A DNA stretch of 60,000 nt from Takakia lepidozioides (taxonomy: Eukaryota; Streptophyta; Takakiopsida; Takakiales; Takakiaceae): NCBI GenBank assembly GCA_030704615.1, contig CM060734.1, positions 10,294,001-10,354,000 of the forward strand, in the 5' to 3' direction. The position numbers were made by a program, and so were the translations under genes. The notes beneath the pieces are model-generated. The model saw only the letters and a program-made list of their open reading frames with translations. It was not told the DNA's origin and did not search any database. Shown here in pieces: positions 11,771 through 23,000 of this stretch (position 1 is the first letter of the stretch; every line of letters begins with the position of its first letter).

Positions 11771-12109
11771 TTTGTTGGCTCCTCCCTATAAGGGAGAGAC
11801 CACGCATTGGTGCCAGAAATGAGTAAGATCATGATATACCTCCACTAGATAATACCTACATGAAGCAGATAATCCTCCCCCACTTAGATATTAACTTGAA
11901 TGTACCTTGATTGGATAAGACCCACATGTAAACCCTAAATTTTCATGTTGAATTCTTCAAGTTAGTTGGTTGAGTGAATCTAGTTTGGAGTGACTCTTGA
12001 CACGATACTGCCAATGTGACAACAAAAAAATATCCAAAAACAGGTAGCAGAATTAAGGAGAAGCTGTGAATACTTTTCTGACCCCAGCCAATGGTGGGAC
12101 AACCGAGGC
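11771..12109. repeat. PPR-associated dispersed repeat, copy near 12 kb
   Basis: From about 11940 the sequence (GTTGAATTCTTCAAG..., CGATACTGCCAATGTGACAAC, CCAATGGTGGGACAACC) is clearly homologous to about 45620-45830 beside the PPR debris there. The first 150 bp are unrecognised. The junction with the Helitron helicase is near 11770. Confidence 0.6.
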
Positions 12110-12375
12110 AAAAAGGTGAATGCCTGTCAGATTACCAGAAGTCATTCTGAACACTGCCCTGGTGGACATGTATGCCAAATGTGGGTGCAGCGGATGCAAA
12201 GGGAGTGTTCAACACTATGCAGGCTGAACGAGATGTGGTGTAGTGGAGTGCGATGCTTGCAGGGTATGCAGAGCAGGGGCGCGGGATGGAGGCTTTAGAG
12301 ACTTATGAGCAAACGATGGGGGAAGGGGTGAAGCCCGACCTCATAACGTTTGTGTGCATTTGCAATGCTGAGAGC
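12110..12375 (+). pseudogene. PPR repeat fragment
   Basis: The best frame mosaic reads WTCMPNVG..., DAKGVFNTM, ERDVV, MLAGYAEQGRGMEALETYE and GEGVKPDLITFVCICNA. This is one and a half PLS-type PPR repeats closely similar to those at 46010-46400. Stops and shifts between the pieces show it is a relic. PPR proteins bind organellar RNA sequence-specifically. Confidence 0.7.
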
Positions 12376-13303
12376 CATGGTGGCTCCCCTGACTACATTG
12401 TAAGTGCTGCAACGGTTCTCTCTTCCATCTGTTTATCAAGTGTGCATCTTTTGTCATCACAAAAACAGTTTGGACTTGCCAGGTTACTAAAGCTTCCCTT
12501 CATTACATCTTATGAGTACATTCTCCCCCCCCTCTCTTGTATCTTACTTTACATTGTCCAGGGTATTCTCTCTGAATACAGGAAGTTGCGAGTGATTGGA
12601 GTACGGGGTAGGTCTTATGTACATAGTCCCCAATGGTTGATGTTCCTCTTCAGATTTCAAGGTTGCCAACAGTTCCTCCATTTTAAGGCATGAAAATCTT
12701 TGTAGCCACTCACTCCATAAGGGACTGCCATACCAGGGATTGGATGGTAGGCGCCCCCTCTCTCCCTCTCTCTCCCTCTCTCCAATTATCTGTTTGGGAT
12801 TAACAATTTTTTTCCTAAGCCTACCTGGTTTGGAAATACCTTCTTTCTAATCCCTAATGGAATATGTTTTGAATTTCATCCATACCGGATGAAAAAATGC
12901 CAAGTATAATCCCTAATTGGATGAATTATTGTCTTGAGCTTTACCACTAAGGATGTAGCTTGCAATTTTTCATCCACGACGGATTACATCCATCCTGGAT
13001 GTTACCCTAATGGATGTAAACCTAAGAGGATGTAACTCTAATGAAGTGCAAAATTTCATCCCAGTGGATGAAATCACGGGATGGTTTGCTAACCGCCTCT
13101 CTGCCCTAAGCACGGCACGATACTCGTGCTTGTTTTCTCTGGAGGATGGCGATGGCGGCTGAGCTGAGTGCTCGAGCACCACGATCCGCGTGCATTTTGT
13201 TTTTTCTTGCGCGATGGCGGCAGGCTCTTCCATTTCCCGCACTGGCAAATGACCTACTGTTGTGTTTGCCTGCAATCTTTCTTATTCATGAAGCAGCGAC
13301 GCT
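12376..13303. other. Intergenic; CT microsatellite and GGATG palindromes
   Basis: No gene recognised. A CTCTCTCC-type microsatellite lies at about 12753-12783. From 12870 to 13090 CATCC/GGATG words cluster, including TTTCATCC-5-GGATGAAA at 12874-12894 and a perfect ATTTCATCC-4-GGATGAAAT at 13053-13074. Related words recur near 30210-30330. Confidence 0.5.
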
Positions 13304-13308
13304 CATAA
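13304..13308. repeat. Target-site duplication of copy A (left, CATAA)
   Basis: CATAA abuts the TG of the left LTR and recurs at 26779-26783 directly after the GCGACA end of the right LTR, 13.5 kb away. Confidence 0.9.
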
Positions 13309-14039
13309 TGTCGCGCACCTCACTTCGGTAAGCTCCCCTTCAAGTCATAGTTACTCGCTCCGATGCGCGCGCCTGACTCCCAACCTGGCCGCCCGGGCCA
13401 ACTTGGAGCTTCCGCTGCTCACCGGGACGTAACAGTCCCCCCTTCGCTTCCCACTAAACCCTCCACCTATTTGGGCCCAGGAGAATTCCCTTTGGTAGAT
13501 GGCAGTCCAGAACAGCTCCCCACTCTTTGGTCGCTTTCCGGCTCGCTCGCTTACTCACTAGTTTTTGGTCACCAACGGGCTTGCACCGTTCTCGGGGTCA
13601 CTACTCCCCTTATATATACTTCTGTAGTTGTCCGCGGGGGTTTCACAACCAGCCATGCCATTTTATGGCGAACCACCACGAAAACCCTCGACTCCCAGTG
13701 GTGAGTCGCGGTGAGTCTTGGCCCACTCACCACGGCCCCTATGGACCGTGATGAGTCCCAAGACTCCCCACGACTCCCACCACGAGGTCTCCGCCCCCAT
13801 GGTGAGTCCTATGCCACCCCCACTAAGTCCCGCTACGCTACCACCACCCCTTGTGGAGCCACCCCCACCGCAACCCGGTGTGCGGGGCTCCACCTAGTGA
13901 GCGCCTCCGCCTCCTTGAGTGCCTTGGGCACTCCAGGGTGCTTCAGCCCCCCGTACCTATCGCTGCCGCTGCCCCCACCACAGGGGCAGCCCCTCATGTG
14001 TCCCGACCCCCCCTGCCCTCAAGGCAAAGGGCCGCGACA
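13309..14039 (-). repeat. 3' LTR of copy A
   Basis: Reads TGTCGCGCACC... to ...GGCCGCGACA on the plus strand, the reverse complement of the copy B LTR, 731 bp. The terminal TGTCGC/GCGACA inverted repeat is intact. Confidence 0.93.
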
Positions 14040-14945
14040 CACACCCCTACCAACAGGGAGTCGATGTCCTCATCGACTTGTCCATTTTGTAGAAACGAAC
14101 ATCCAAGTTGTGGCGTCCCACCTCAAGGAGTTTGTTTCCGCACCATGGCATCCCATGGCAAAGAACCAAACCCCACACTTGACTCTACTCTCCACTAGCT
14201 AGTTCGGCCGACTTCCTCCAAGTCCCGGCCAAGGGTGGAGCCTCTCCAGCTCCTCCCAGTGCACTCTTCTTGGCCTACTTCAAGGCCAAGGAACGATCCT
14301 CCCCGAGGATCGAATCGCCTTACTACAACAACATTGCTTGCGACCGCTCATGATGCCGCTTTTGGCATCACCTTGAGCAAGGGTTTCCCTGGAACCCTCT
14401 TTGACTAGGAAGATAACCTTGAACCAACAGTGCGCCCCAATCACTACAATTGGGTCCGCCTTGGAATGCTGGCCTGAGGTACGGGAACACGCCGAAGCTG
14501 CACTACGACTTCGTCCCGAGGCTACACGATTATAGTACGTGAACGGAAACACGTGGCTTCCGCGTTAGCCCGCACTACAAGGCAACCCCCTCGGTAGCGC
14601 AGTTATAGTACGCGCACGCGCCAGGTGCGCACTAGCACGTGAACTCCCAAAGAAGGCGCAAGTTTCCTTGCCCCTCGGATGGGGGTCACCCGATTTCGGC
14701 ACTACGCAAACACACGATTAACCCAATTTACCTCTCCCACTTTTATAAGCTAGCATGCATTCTACACACTAGCCAACCATACCATGCATCACCATTCCAA
14801 ACAAAATAGGACGCACAACATTTGGAACCCATTTCTTTTATAACAAATTTTTGTACAATACAAGTTTTTGTAATCGGATTCCTAAGCTAGCTAAGCTAGG
14901 CTAAGCATGCATTTCCTCCCCCACGCTCCAAGGTTGATGTCCCCA
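14040..14945 (-). other. 3' untranslated region of copy A
   Basis: About 900 bp between the chromodomain stop and the 3' LTR, homologous to 24635-25540 of copy B. Next to the LTR the minus strand is purine-rich (GGTAGGGGTGTG), the expected polypurine tract that primes plus-strand synthesis. It contains the conserved hairpin with arms CGATCCTC near 14295-14315. Confidence 0.75.
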
Positions 14946-17900
14946 TCAACGTTTCTTCCGCTTTTGAGGTCGCCCTTCGAAAGCTGCAACCGCCTCGGAT
15001 GCGTTTCCCATTTCTGAGGCACGCACCCAAGATGCCTCCACATGATGATAGCCCTTCCATTTGACGAGATACTCCGTTTCTCGGTTCTTGAACCTCCTCG
15101 ACTTAAGTATTGCCTCCACCTCGTACTCAGGTTCATTTTCATGATCCAACAGCATAGGTGGCAGACGCAACACTTGATGCCGATTCGGACGCGTTTCATC
15201 TTTGAAGTAAGGCTTCAAAAGGGAGACATGGAATACTGGGTGCACCTTGCTGTTTGCCGGCAGTCGTAGGTCGGAAGGCGGTGCTCATCTTCAGCCTCGT
15301 CCCCATCTTCTTCCAAAGTGCCCTCCAAAATTTACTCGTAAACTTTGGATCGCGGTCCGAGACAATATCCTTCGGGACTCCATGATGCTTTAAGACGTGG
15401 GCGAAGTAAAGTCGCCCTGTCTCATGCGCCGTTGCCGTCTCCTTGGTGGAGATGAAATGGCCCATTTTACTGAACCTATCCCCCACCACCATGATTGCAT
15501 CGAATCCTTTTGACAGCGGCATAGCAGTCTTGAAATCCATCGAGACGCTTTCCCAAGTCCCCTCTGGAATCGGCAAGGGTTGTAACAGCCCCGCTTGCTT
15601 TTTGTACTCGCTCCGGTTTTGTTGGCATGTGGTGCATGTCTTGACATACTCATCTGCCTCCTCCCTCAGTTTGGGCCAGAAATACTCTTTCTTCAAGAGT
15701 GCCGCAGTGCGCTTGGCTCCGCCGTGGCCCGCAAGCGGGCTATCATGGCATTCTCTCAAGAGACTATCTCTGATCCCTCCCTTCGGCACGTAGAGACGCT
15801 TTTGCTTATACCGGAGCAGTCCATTTTGCAAGTGAAATTGCGATTTAACCCCCATCCTCAAGTCCTGCATCACGGACTTCACCAGCTCATCCTTCCGGCA
15901 AGCCTTCCGGATCTTCCTTTGGAGCGTCGTCTCGCCCTTGTACACCAACAAGAGCTGCTGCTTTCTACTTAAAGCATTGGCCACCACGTTGTCTCGTCCC
16001 GGTTTGTACTGGATATCCACGTCGAACACCGCCAAAGTATCTTGCCACCTAAGTTGTTTTGGGGACAACTTGGGCTTGCGTGGAAAAATACTTCACTGTG
16101 ACATTGTCCGTGAACACCTTCACTGGGTTGGAACCAACATAGTGGCGCCAAAGCTCAAGACAGTGCACCACCGCCTTCATCTCTTTCTCGTGCGTCGGCC
16201 ACCGTCGCTCCACTTCATTTAGTTTCTTACTTTCGTAAGCCACTGGGACGTCCATCTTGCATCAGTACACCCCCAATCGCGAAGTCCGACGCATCTGTGT
16301 GTATCTCGAACAGACGATCGAACTCCGGGATTTTCAAGACTGGAGCTTCCGCCATCCGCTGCTTCAATTCAGCAAAAGCTTGGCCACAAAGGTGTTCCAT
16401 GCCCAGACTTTAGATTTACACAGAAGGTCTGACAGCGGCCCCGCAATCTTGGCGAAATTTCTCACATACTTCCGGTAATAGGAGGCGAGTCCTAGGAAGG
16501 ATCGCACTCCCGGGACCGAAGTCGGAGGCTCCCAGTCCAAGATCGCCCTCACCTTTCTGTCATCCATTTTGACCCTATCTTGTGTAATCACATGCCCCAG
16601 GAACTCCACTTTTGTGACCCCGAATTCGCACTTTGAAGCTTTGGCATACAGCTTCCCTTCCCGCAATTTTTGGAACACCCTTTTCAGGTGCTCCAGGTGC
16701 TCCTCCTTTGTTTTCGAGTACACCAAGATGTCGTCGATGTACACGATCACAAAGTCATCCAACCACTCCTGGAAAAGGCTGTTCATCAGCGTGCTAAATG
16801 TTGCTGGTGCAAAGGTGAGCCCAAAAGGCATCACCAAGAACTCATATGAACCATACCTTGTCTTGCACGCGGTCTTCTCCTCATCTCCTTCCGCCACCCG
16901 AATTTGGTGATAGCCGGAGCGCAAGTCGATCCGGCTGAAATACTTCGCTCCTGCCAACCGATCGAAGAGGTCGTCGATCCTTGGCAAAGGGTACCGGTTT
17001 TTGATAGTCACCTTATTTAGAGCCCTGTAATCGACACACATCCGCAGCGTCCCATCCTTCTAGGCTGCAAATAGCACCGGGGCTCCGTAAGGTGACTTAC
17101 TCGGCCGGATGTACCCCTTTGACATTAGATCTTTGAGCTGAGTCTTCAGCTCGACCAACTCCCTGTGGCTCAACCGGTAGGGCGCCTTGGCAGGCGGTTC
17201 CGATCCCGGTATCACCTCAATCTTGTGGTCAACTCCTCTTCGCGGTGGCAAGCCGCTTGGCAAATCCTCCGGCATCACATCCTGGTATTTCTCCAAAATC
17301 CCCTTGATCCAATCTGGGCTCGGCTCTCCATCGCCTTCTCCCTTGACTTCTCTAATGTAGAGCAAAAACTGGGGCTCGTGTGCCTCCTCCACGGCCCACT
17401 CCCTTGCTGACATAAGGTTTATTCGCCCTCCCACGGGTTTGGGCGTTTACGAAACTCGTAAGACCTCGCCACCATTCCAACATGGCAGTGTGACTACCTC
17501 TTGCGGCCATCTATGACCGCTCCGGATTTGCTCAAAAAGGTCATCCCCAAAATGAGATCCACTCCATCGATCTCGCAGACGGTGAAGTTCTCACGTCCCT
17601 CCCAACTCCCCAGTTGAAGAGGAACATTGAACGCCAATTTCGTCGCCAATTGCGGTTCTCCTTTGGCAGAACGCACCTCAATAGAGGCCCCTACGTCAGT
17701 CGTCGGGAGTCCCAGCTTTTGTGCCGTTGCCGGTGTCATGAAGGAGTGCGACGCTCCTGTGTCCACCAACAATGACACGTTAGTTCCGGATATTATCCCA
17801 TCCACGAACAATAAGTGACTCCCTTTACGCAATGCGCCAGTTTCCTGATACAACTCACAAGAATATTTGCCTACCTTGCAAGTCCTGGCGACCACCGCTT

Positions 17901-19026
17901 CCACCAAGCGACTGATGGTATCTTCCGACAGCTCCGTGGTTGCCCGAGTCATGTTCAATTGTCGGGGTTTCGTGCACTTCTTGGCCATGTGCCCGGGCTC
18001 TCCGCAATTGAAACACACTCCATCAAAGGTCGCCTTATGTCCGCCATAAGCCGCTCCACCCGCTTTTCCTTTCGAAGCACCGGGTGTCGCCTTGACGTGT
18101 AAAGGCCCTCCCTTCGATTTCCACGTGCCATTGTCGCCGCATGGCCTATCCCACTTCTTTTCCGGTCGGAAGGAGTCACCTTCCCGCCGGGTCTTCTTGT
18201 GGTTCAGCTCCGTACGGCCTTGTCTTTCACCCCTAGAGACATCTGAGAAACATTCGGCCCTCTCAATTGCCTCGTTCAAAGTCTTAGGTGGCTTCTCCTC
18301 CAACTTCCGCCTGGCCCATGGGGCCAGTCCCGCCACGACCATTTCCGGTTCTGCCATGTCCGCGACTTCGAGCAAAAGCACATTGAAAGCCTGGACATAT
18401 CCCCGAATGTCGTCTGTTTGCTTCAAATTCCTCATCTTGTCCCGGGCAAGCCAGGACGCGTTGAGGGGCACAAACTGTCTCTTCATCAATTCCTTGAACC
18501 CACTCCAGTTCAAGGTTTCCGGGCTTGGACCTCGGTCGTGAAGGCATTTCTGCCACCATTGTTGAGCATAGCCCCTCAAATAGGTGGGAGCCACTTCCAC
18601 CCGATCCTCATCACTCAACTTGGCCGCCCGGAAGTACTGCTCTAGCTCCAAGAGCCAGGTGTTGAGTGCCTTCCAATTTCGGACGCCCTCGAAGGTGCCG
18701 GGTTCCTTAGGCTTCACCTTAAACTTTGCCTTAGGGGAAGTGGCATTAGCCGCCCTCAACACGTCTTTCAGCGTCCCGCCAAACTGCGCCAACAACCCTT
18801 CCCAAAAGGCTGCCGGCATGGGAGGCATCTGTTGGTCGGTCGGAGCTCTCACGGATTCCTCGGGCTCCGACTCCTCGGATTCCTCCCGCTCTTGGGCGGC
18901 CTCGTTTTCAAAAACCTGCGTTGCTTCCTCAAATGGCCGCTTCGGTGACACGTCGCCCCCATCGGGCTCACCAGGATCATCAACTTTTGGGCCGTTCCGC
19001 TTTCGCTTTGGCTTGCCCGACCCCAT
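14946..19026 (-). pseudogene. Gag-pol polyprotein of copy A, decayed
   Basis: Starts at the ATG at 19026 ([12 protein letters not shown]) and ends at TGA 14946-14948 (RKKR). It contains Gag, zinc knuckle [14 protein letters not shown], protease [13 protein letters not shown] with YIDDILVYS, RNase H, integrase, and chromodomain EYEVEAILKSRRFKN...LVKWKGYHHVEASW. Lesions seen: a 9-nt in-frame loss in Gag near 18341 (EMVVAGL against [10 protein letters not shown]), a 2-nt loss near 17505, a TAA near 17447, a TAG at 17060-17062, frameshifts near 16390 and 16070, and a deletion of about 470 bp near 15268. The deletion joins integrase RPTT directly to the ANSKVHPVFHVSLL segment, removing the catalytic Glu region and the integrase C-terminus. 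Confidence 0.9.
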
Positions 19027-19067
19027 GATGAGGCCAATCCCAAGGACGATCGCGTACTGAACTCTAA

Positions 19068-19079
19068 GCTCTGATACCA
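19068..19079 (-). other. Primer-binding site of copy A (initiator-Met tRNA)
   Basis: The minus strand reads TGGTATCAGAGC, complementary to the 3' end of plant initiator methionyl-tRNA. It sits two bases inside the 5' LTR, which begins at 19082 with TGACGC (a T-to-A change from TGTCGC). Confidence 0.9.
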
Positions 19080-19081
19080 AG

Positions 19082-19295
19082 TGACGCGCACCTCACTTCG
19101 GTAAGCTCCCCTTCAAGTCATAGTTACTCGCTCCGATGCGCGCGCCTGACTCCCAACCTAGCCGCCCGGGCCAACTTGGAGCTTCGGCTGCTCACCGGGA
19201 CATAACGGTCCCCCCCTTCGCTTCCCACTAAACCCTCCACCTATTTGGGCCTAGGAGAATTCCCTTTGGTAGATGGCAGTCCGGAACAGCTCCCC
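19082..19295 (-). repeat. 5' LTR of copy A, proximal part
   Basis: The first 214 bp of the right-hand LTR as read on the plus strand. It is broken at 19295 by insertion of copy B and resumes at 26262. Confidence 0.92.
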
Positions 19296-19524
19296 TGTCG
19301 CGGCCCTTTGCCTTGAGGGCAGGGGGTCGGGACACATGAGGGGCTGCCCCTGTGGTGGGGGCAGCGGCAGCGATAGGTATGGGGGGCTGAAGCACCCTTG
19401 AGTGCCCAAGGCACTCAAGGAGGCGGAGGCGCTCACTAGGTGGAGCCCCGCACACCGGGTTGCGGTGGAGGTGGCTCCACAAGGGGTGGTGGTAGCTTAG
19501 TGGGACTTAGTGGGGGTGGCATAG

Positions 19525-19642
19525 GACTCACCATGGGGTGGAGACCTCGAGGTGGGAGTCGTGGGGAGTCTTGGGACTCATCACGGTCCATTGGGGCCGC
19601 GGTGAGTGGGCCAAGACTCACCGCGACTCACCACCGGGAGTC
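19525..19642 (+). promoter_or_regulatory. U3 cluster of GACTC/GAGTC motifs
   Basis: Seven GACTC or GAGTC words lie within 118 bp (19525, 19556, 19566, 19575, 19615, 19625, 19638), about 70 bp upstream of the TATA box, and several extend to GACTCACC. The cluster is kept in copies A, C and D. This is the position of an LTR enhancer; the binding factor is not known. Confidence 0.5.
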
Positions 19643-19713
19643 GAGGGTTTTCGTGGTGGTTCACCATAAAATGGCATGGCTGGTTATGAAACCCCCGCGG
19701 ACAGCTACAGAAG

Positions 19714-19721
19714 TATATATA
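19714..19721 (+). promoter_or_regulatory. LTR TATA box of copy B
   Basis: TATATATA, about 420 bp into the LTR and the only strong TATA there. Transcription would be expected to start some 25-35 bp downstream, defining the U3/R boundary near 19745-19755. Confidence 0.65.
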
Positions 19722-20021
19722 GGGAGTAGTAACCCCGAGAACGGTGCAAGCCCGTTGGTGACCAAAAACTAGTGAGTAAGCGAGCGAGCCGGAAAGCGAC
19801 CAAAGAGTGGGGAGCTCTTCCGGACTGCCATCCACCAAAGGGAATTCTCCTAGTCCCAAATAGGTGGAGGGTTTAGAGGGAAGCGGAAGGGGACCGTTAT
19901 GTCCCGGTGAGCAGCCGAAACTCCAAGTTGGCCCGGCGGCCAGGTTGGGAGTCAGGCGCGCGCATCAAAGCGAGTAACTATGACTTGAAGGGGAGTTTAC
20001 CGAATTGAGGTGTGCGACACT

Positions 20022-20033
20022 TGGTATCAGAGC
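20022..20033 (+). other. Primer-binding site of copy B (initiator-Met tRNA)
   Basis: TGGTATCAGAGC, two bases after the LTR end at 20019. It primes minus-strand cDNA synthesis. Confidence 0.92.
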
Positions 20034-20074
20034 TTAGAGTTCAGTACGCGATCGTCCTTGGGATTGGCCTCATC

Positions 20075-23000
20075 ATGGGGTCGGGCAAGCCGAAGCGAAA
20101 GCGGAACGGCCCAAAAGATGATGATCCCGGTGAGCCCGATGGGGGCGACGTGTCACCGAGGCGGCCGTTTGAGGAAGCGATTAATGTTTCCGAAAACGAG
20201 GCCGCTCAGGAGCGGGAGGAATCCGAGGAGTCGGAGCCCGAGGAATCTTTGAGAGCTCCGACAAACCAAGAGATGCCTCCCATGCCGGCAGCCTTTTGGG
20301 AAGGGTTGTTGGCGCAGTTTGGCGGGACGTTGAAAGACGTGTTGAAGGCGGCTAATGCCACTTCCACCAAGGCAAAGTTTAAGGTGAAGCCTAAGGAACC
20401 CGGCACCTTCGAGGGCGTTCGAAACCGGAAGGCACTCAACACCTGGCTCCTGGAGCTAGAGCAGTACTTCCGGGCGGCCAAGTTGAGTGACGAGGATCGG
20501 GTGGAAGTGGCTCCCACCTATTTGAGGGGCTATGCTCAACAATGGTGGCAGAAACGCCTTCACGACCGAGGCCCAAGCCCGGAAACCTTGAACTGGAGTG
20601 AGTTCAAGGAATTGATGAAGAGACAGTTTGTGCCCCTCAACGCGTCCTGGCTTGCCCGGGACAAGATGAGGAATTTGAAGCAAACAGATGACATTCGGGG
20701 GTATGTCCAGGCTTTCAATGTGCTGTTGCTCGAAGTCGCGGACATGGCAGAACCAGAAATGGTCTTCAACTTTGTGGCGGGACTGGCCCCATGGGCTAGG
20801 CGGAAGTTGGAGGAGAAGCCACCCAAGACTTTGAACGAGGCAATTGAGAGAGCTGAATGTTTCTCGGATGTCCCTAGGGGTGAGAGACAAGGCCGTACGG
20901 AGCTGAACCACAAGAAGACCCGGCGGGAAGGTGACTCCTCCCGACCGGAAAAGAAGTGGGATAGGCCACGCGGCGAAAATGGCACGTGGAAATCGAAGGG
21001 AGGTCCTTCACACGTCAAGGCGGCACCCGGTGCTTCGAAAGGAAAAGCGGGTGGAGCGACTTATGGCGGACAGAAGGCGACCTTTGATGGAGTGTGTTTC
21101 AATTGCGGGGAGCCCGGGCACATGGCCAAGAAGTGCACGAAGCCCCAGCAATTGAACATGACTCGGGCGACCACGGAGCTGTCGGAAGATACCATCAGTC
21201 GCTTGGTGGAAGCGGTGGTCGCCAGGACTTGCAAGGTAGGCAAATTTTCTTGTGAGTTGTATCAGGAAACTGGCGCCTTACGAAAAGGGAGTCAGTTATT
21301 GTTCGTGGATGGGATAATATCCGGAACTAATGTGTCGTTGTTGGTGGACACAGGAGCGTCGCACTCCTTCATGACGCCGGCGGCGGCGCGAAAGTTGGGA
21401 CTCCCGACAAGTGACGTGGGGGCCTCTATTGAGGTGCGCTCTGCCAAAGGAGAACCTCAGTTGGCGACAAGGTTGGCGTTTGATGTTCCTCTTCAACTGG
21501 GGAGTTGGGAGGGACGTGAGAACTTCACTATCTGCGAGATCGATGGAGTGGATCTCATTTTGGGAATGACCTTTTTGAGCAAATCCGGAGCGGTCATAGA
21601 TGGCCGCAAGAGAGTAGTCACGCTGCCATGTGGGAATGGTGGCGAGGTTTTACGAGTGTCGGAAACGCCCAAATCCGTGGGAGGGCGAATAAACCTTCTA
21701 TCAGCAAAGGAGTGGGCCGTGGAGGAGACACACGAGTCCCAGTTTTTGCTTTACATTAGAGAAGTGAAAGGAGAAGGCGATGGGGAGCCGAGCCCAGATT
21801 GGATCAAGGGGATTTTGGAGAAATACCAGGATGTGATGCCGGAGGATTTACCAAGCGGCTTGCCACCGCGAAGAGGAGTTGACCACAAAATTGAGGTGAT
21901 ACCGGGATCGGAACCGCCTGCCAAGGCGCCCTACCGGTTGAGCCACAAAGAGTTGGTCGAGCTGAAGACTCAGCTCAAAGATCTAATGTCAAAGGGGTAC
22001 ATCCGGCCGAGTAAGTCACCTTACGGAGCCCCGGTGCTATTTGCAGACAAGAAGGATGGGACGCTGCGGATGTGTGTCGATTACAGGGCTCTGAATAAGG
22101 TGACTATCAAAAACCGGTACCCTTTGCCAAGGATCGACGACCTCTTCGATCGGTTGGCAGGAGCGAAGTATTTCAGCCGGATCGACTTGCGCTCCGGCTA
22201 TCACCAAATTCGGGTGGCGGAAGGAGATGAGGAGAAGACCGCGTGCAGGACAAGGTATGGTTCATATGAGTTCTTGGTGATGCCTTTTGGGCTCACCAAT
22301 GCACCAGCGACATTTAGCACGCTGATGAACAGCCTTTTCCAGGAGTGGTTGGATGACTTTGTGATCGTGTACATCGACGACATCTTGGTGTACTCGAAAA
22401 CAAAGGAGGAGCACCTGGAGCACCTCAAAAGGGTGTTCCAAAAATTGCGAGAAGGGAAGCTGTATGCCAAAGCTTCAAAGTGCGAATTCGGGGTCACAAA
22501 AGTGGAGTTCTTGGGGCACGTGATTACACAGGATGGGATCAAAATGGATGACAGAAAGGTGAGGGCGATCTTGGACTGGGAGCCTCCGACTTCGGTCCCG
22601 GAGTGCGATCCTTCCTAGGACTCGCCTCCTATTACCGGAAGTATGTGAGAAATTTCGCCAAGATCGCGGGGCCGCTGTCGGACCTTCTGTGTAAATCCAA
22701 AGTCTGGGTATGGAACACATTTTGTGGCCAAGCTTTTGCTGAATTGAAGCAGCGGATGACGGAAGCTCCAGTCTTAAAAATCCCGGAGTTCGATCGTCCG
22801 TTTGAGATTCATACAGATGCATCGGACTTCGCAATTGGGGGTGTACTTATGCAAGATGGACGTCCAGTGGCTTACGAAAGTAAGAAACTGAATGAAGTGG
22901 AGCGACGGTGGCCGACGCACGAAAAAGAGATGAAGGCGGTGGTACATTGCCTTGAACTCTGGCGCCACTATGTTGGTTCCAACCCAGTGAAGGTGTTCAC

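Larger units (their letters stand above)
19296..20019 (+). repeat. 5' LTR of copy B
   Basis: TGTCGCGGCC to GTGCGACA, with a 6-bp terminal inverted repeat. Contains the U3 GACTC/GAGTC cluster and a TATA box. Confidence 0.95.

Noticed and set aside
19440-19772. ORFs inside the LTRs (Gly/Arg/Thr-rich) as proteins
   Set aside because: They recur in every LTR copy, shift frame with indels, and overlap the U3 promoter. They reflect GC-rich LTR composition.
20012-20074. Gag start upstream of the ATG at 20075 in copy B
   Set aside because: The frame is open back into the LTR, but it has no ATG and runs through the primer-binding site.
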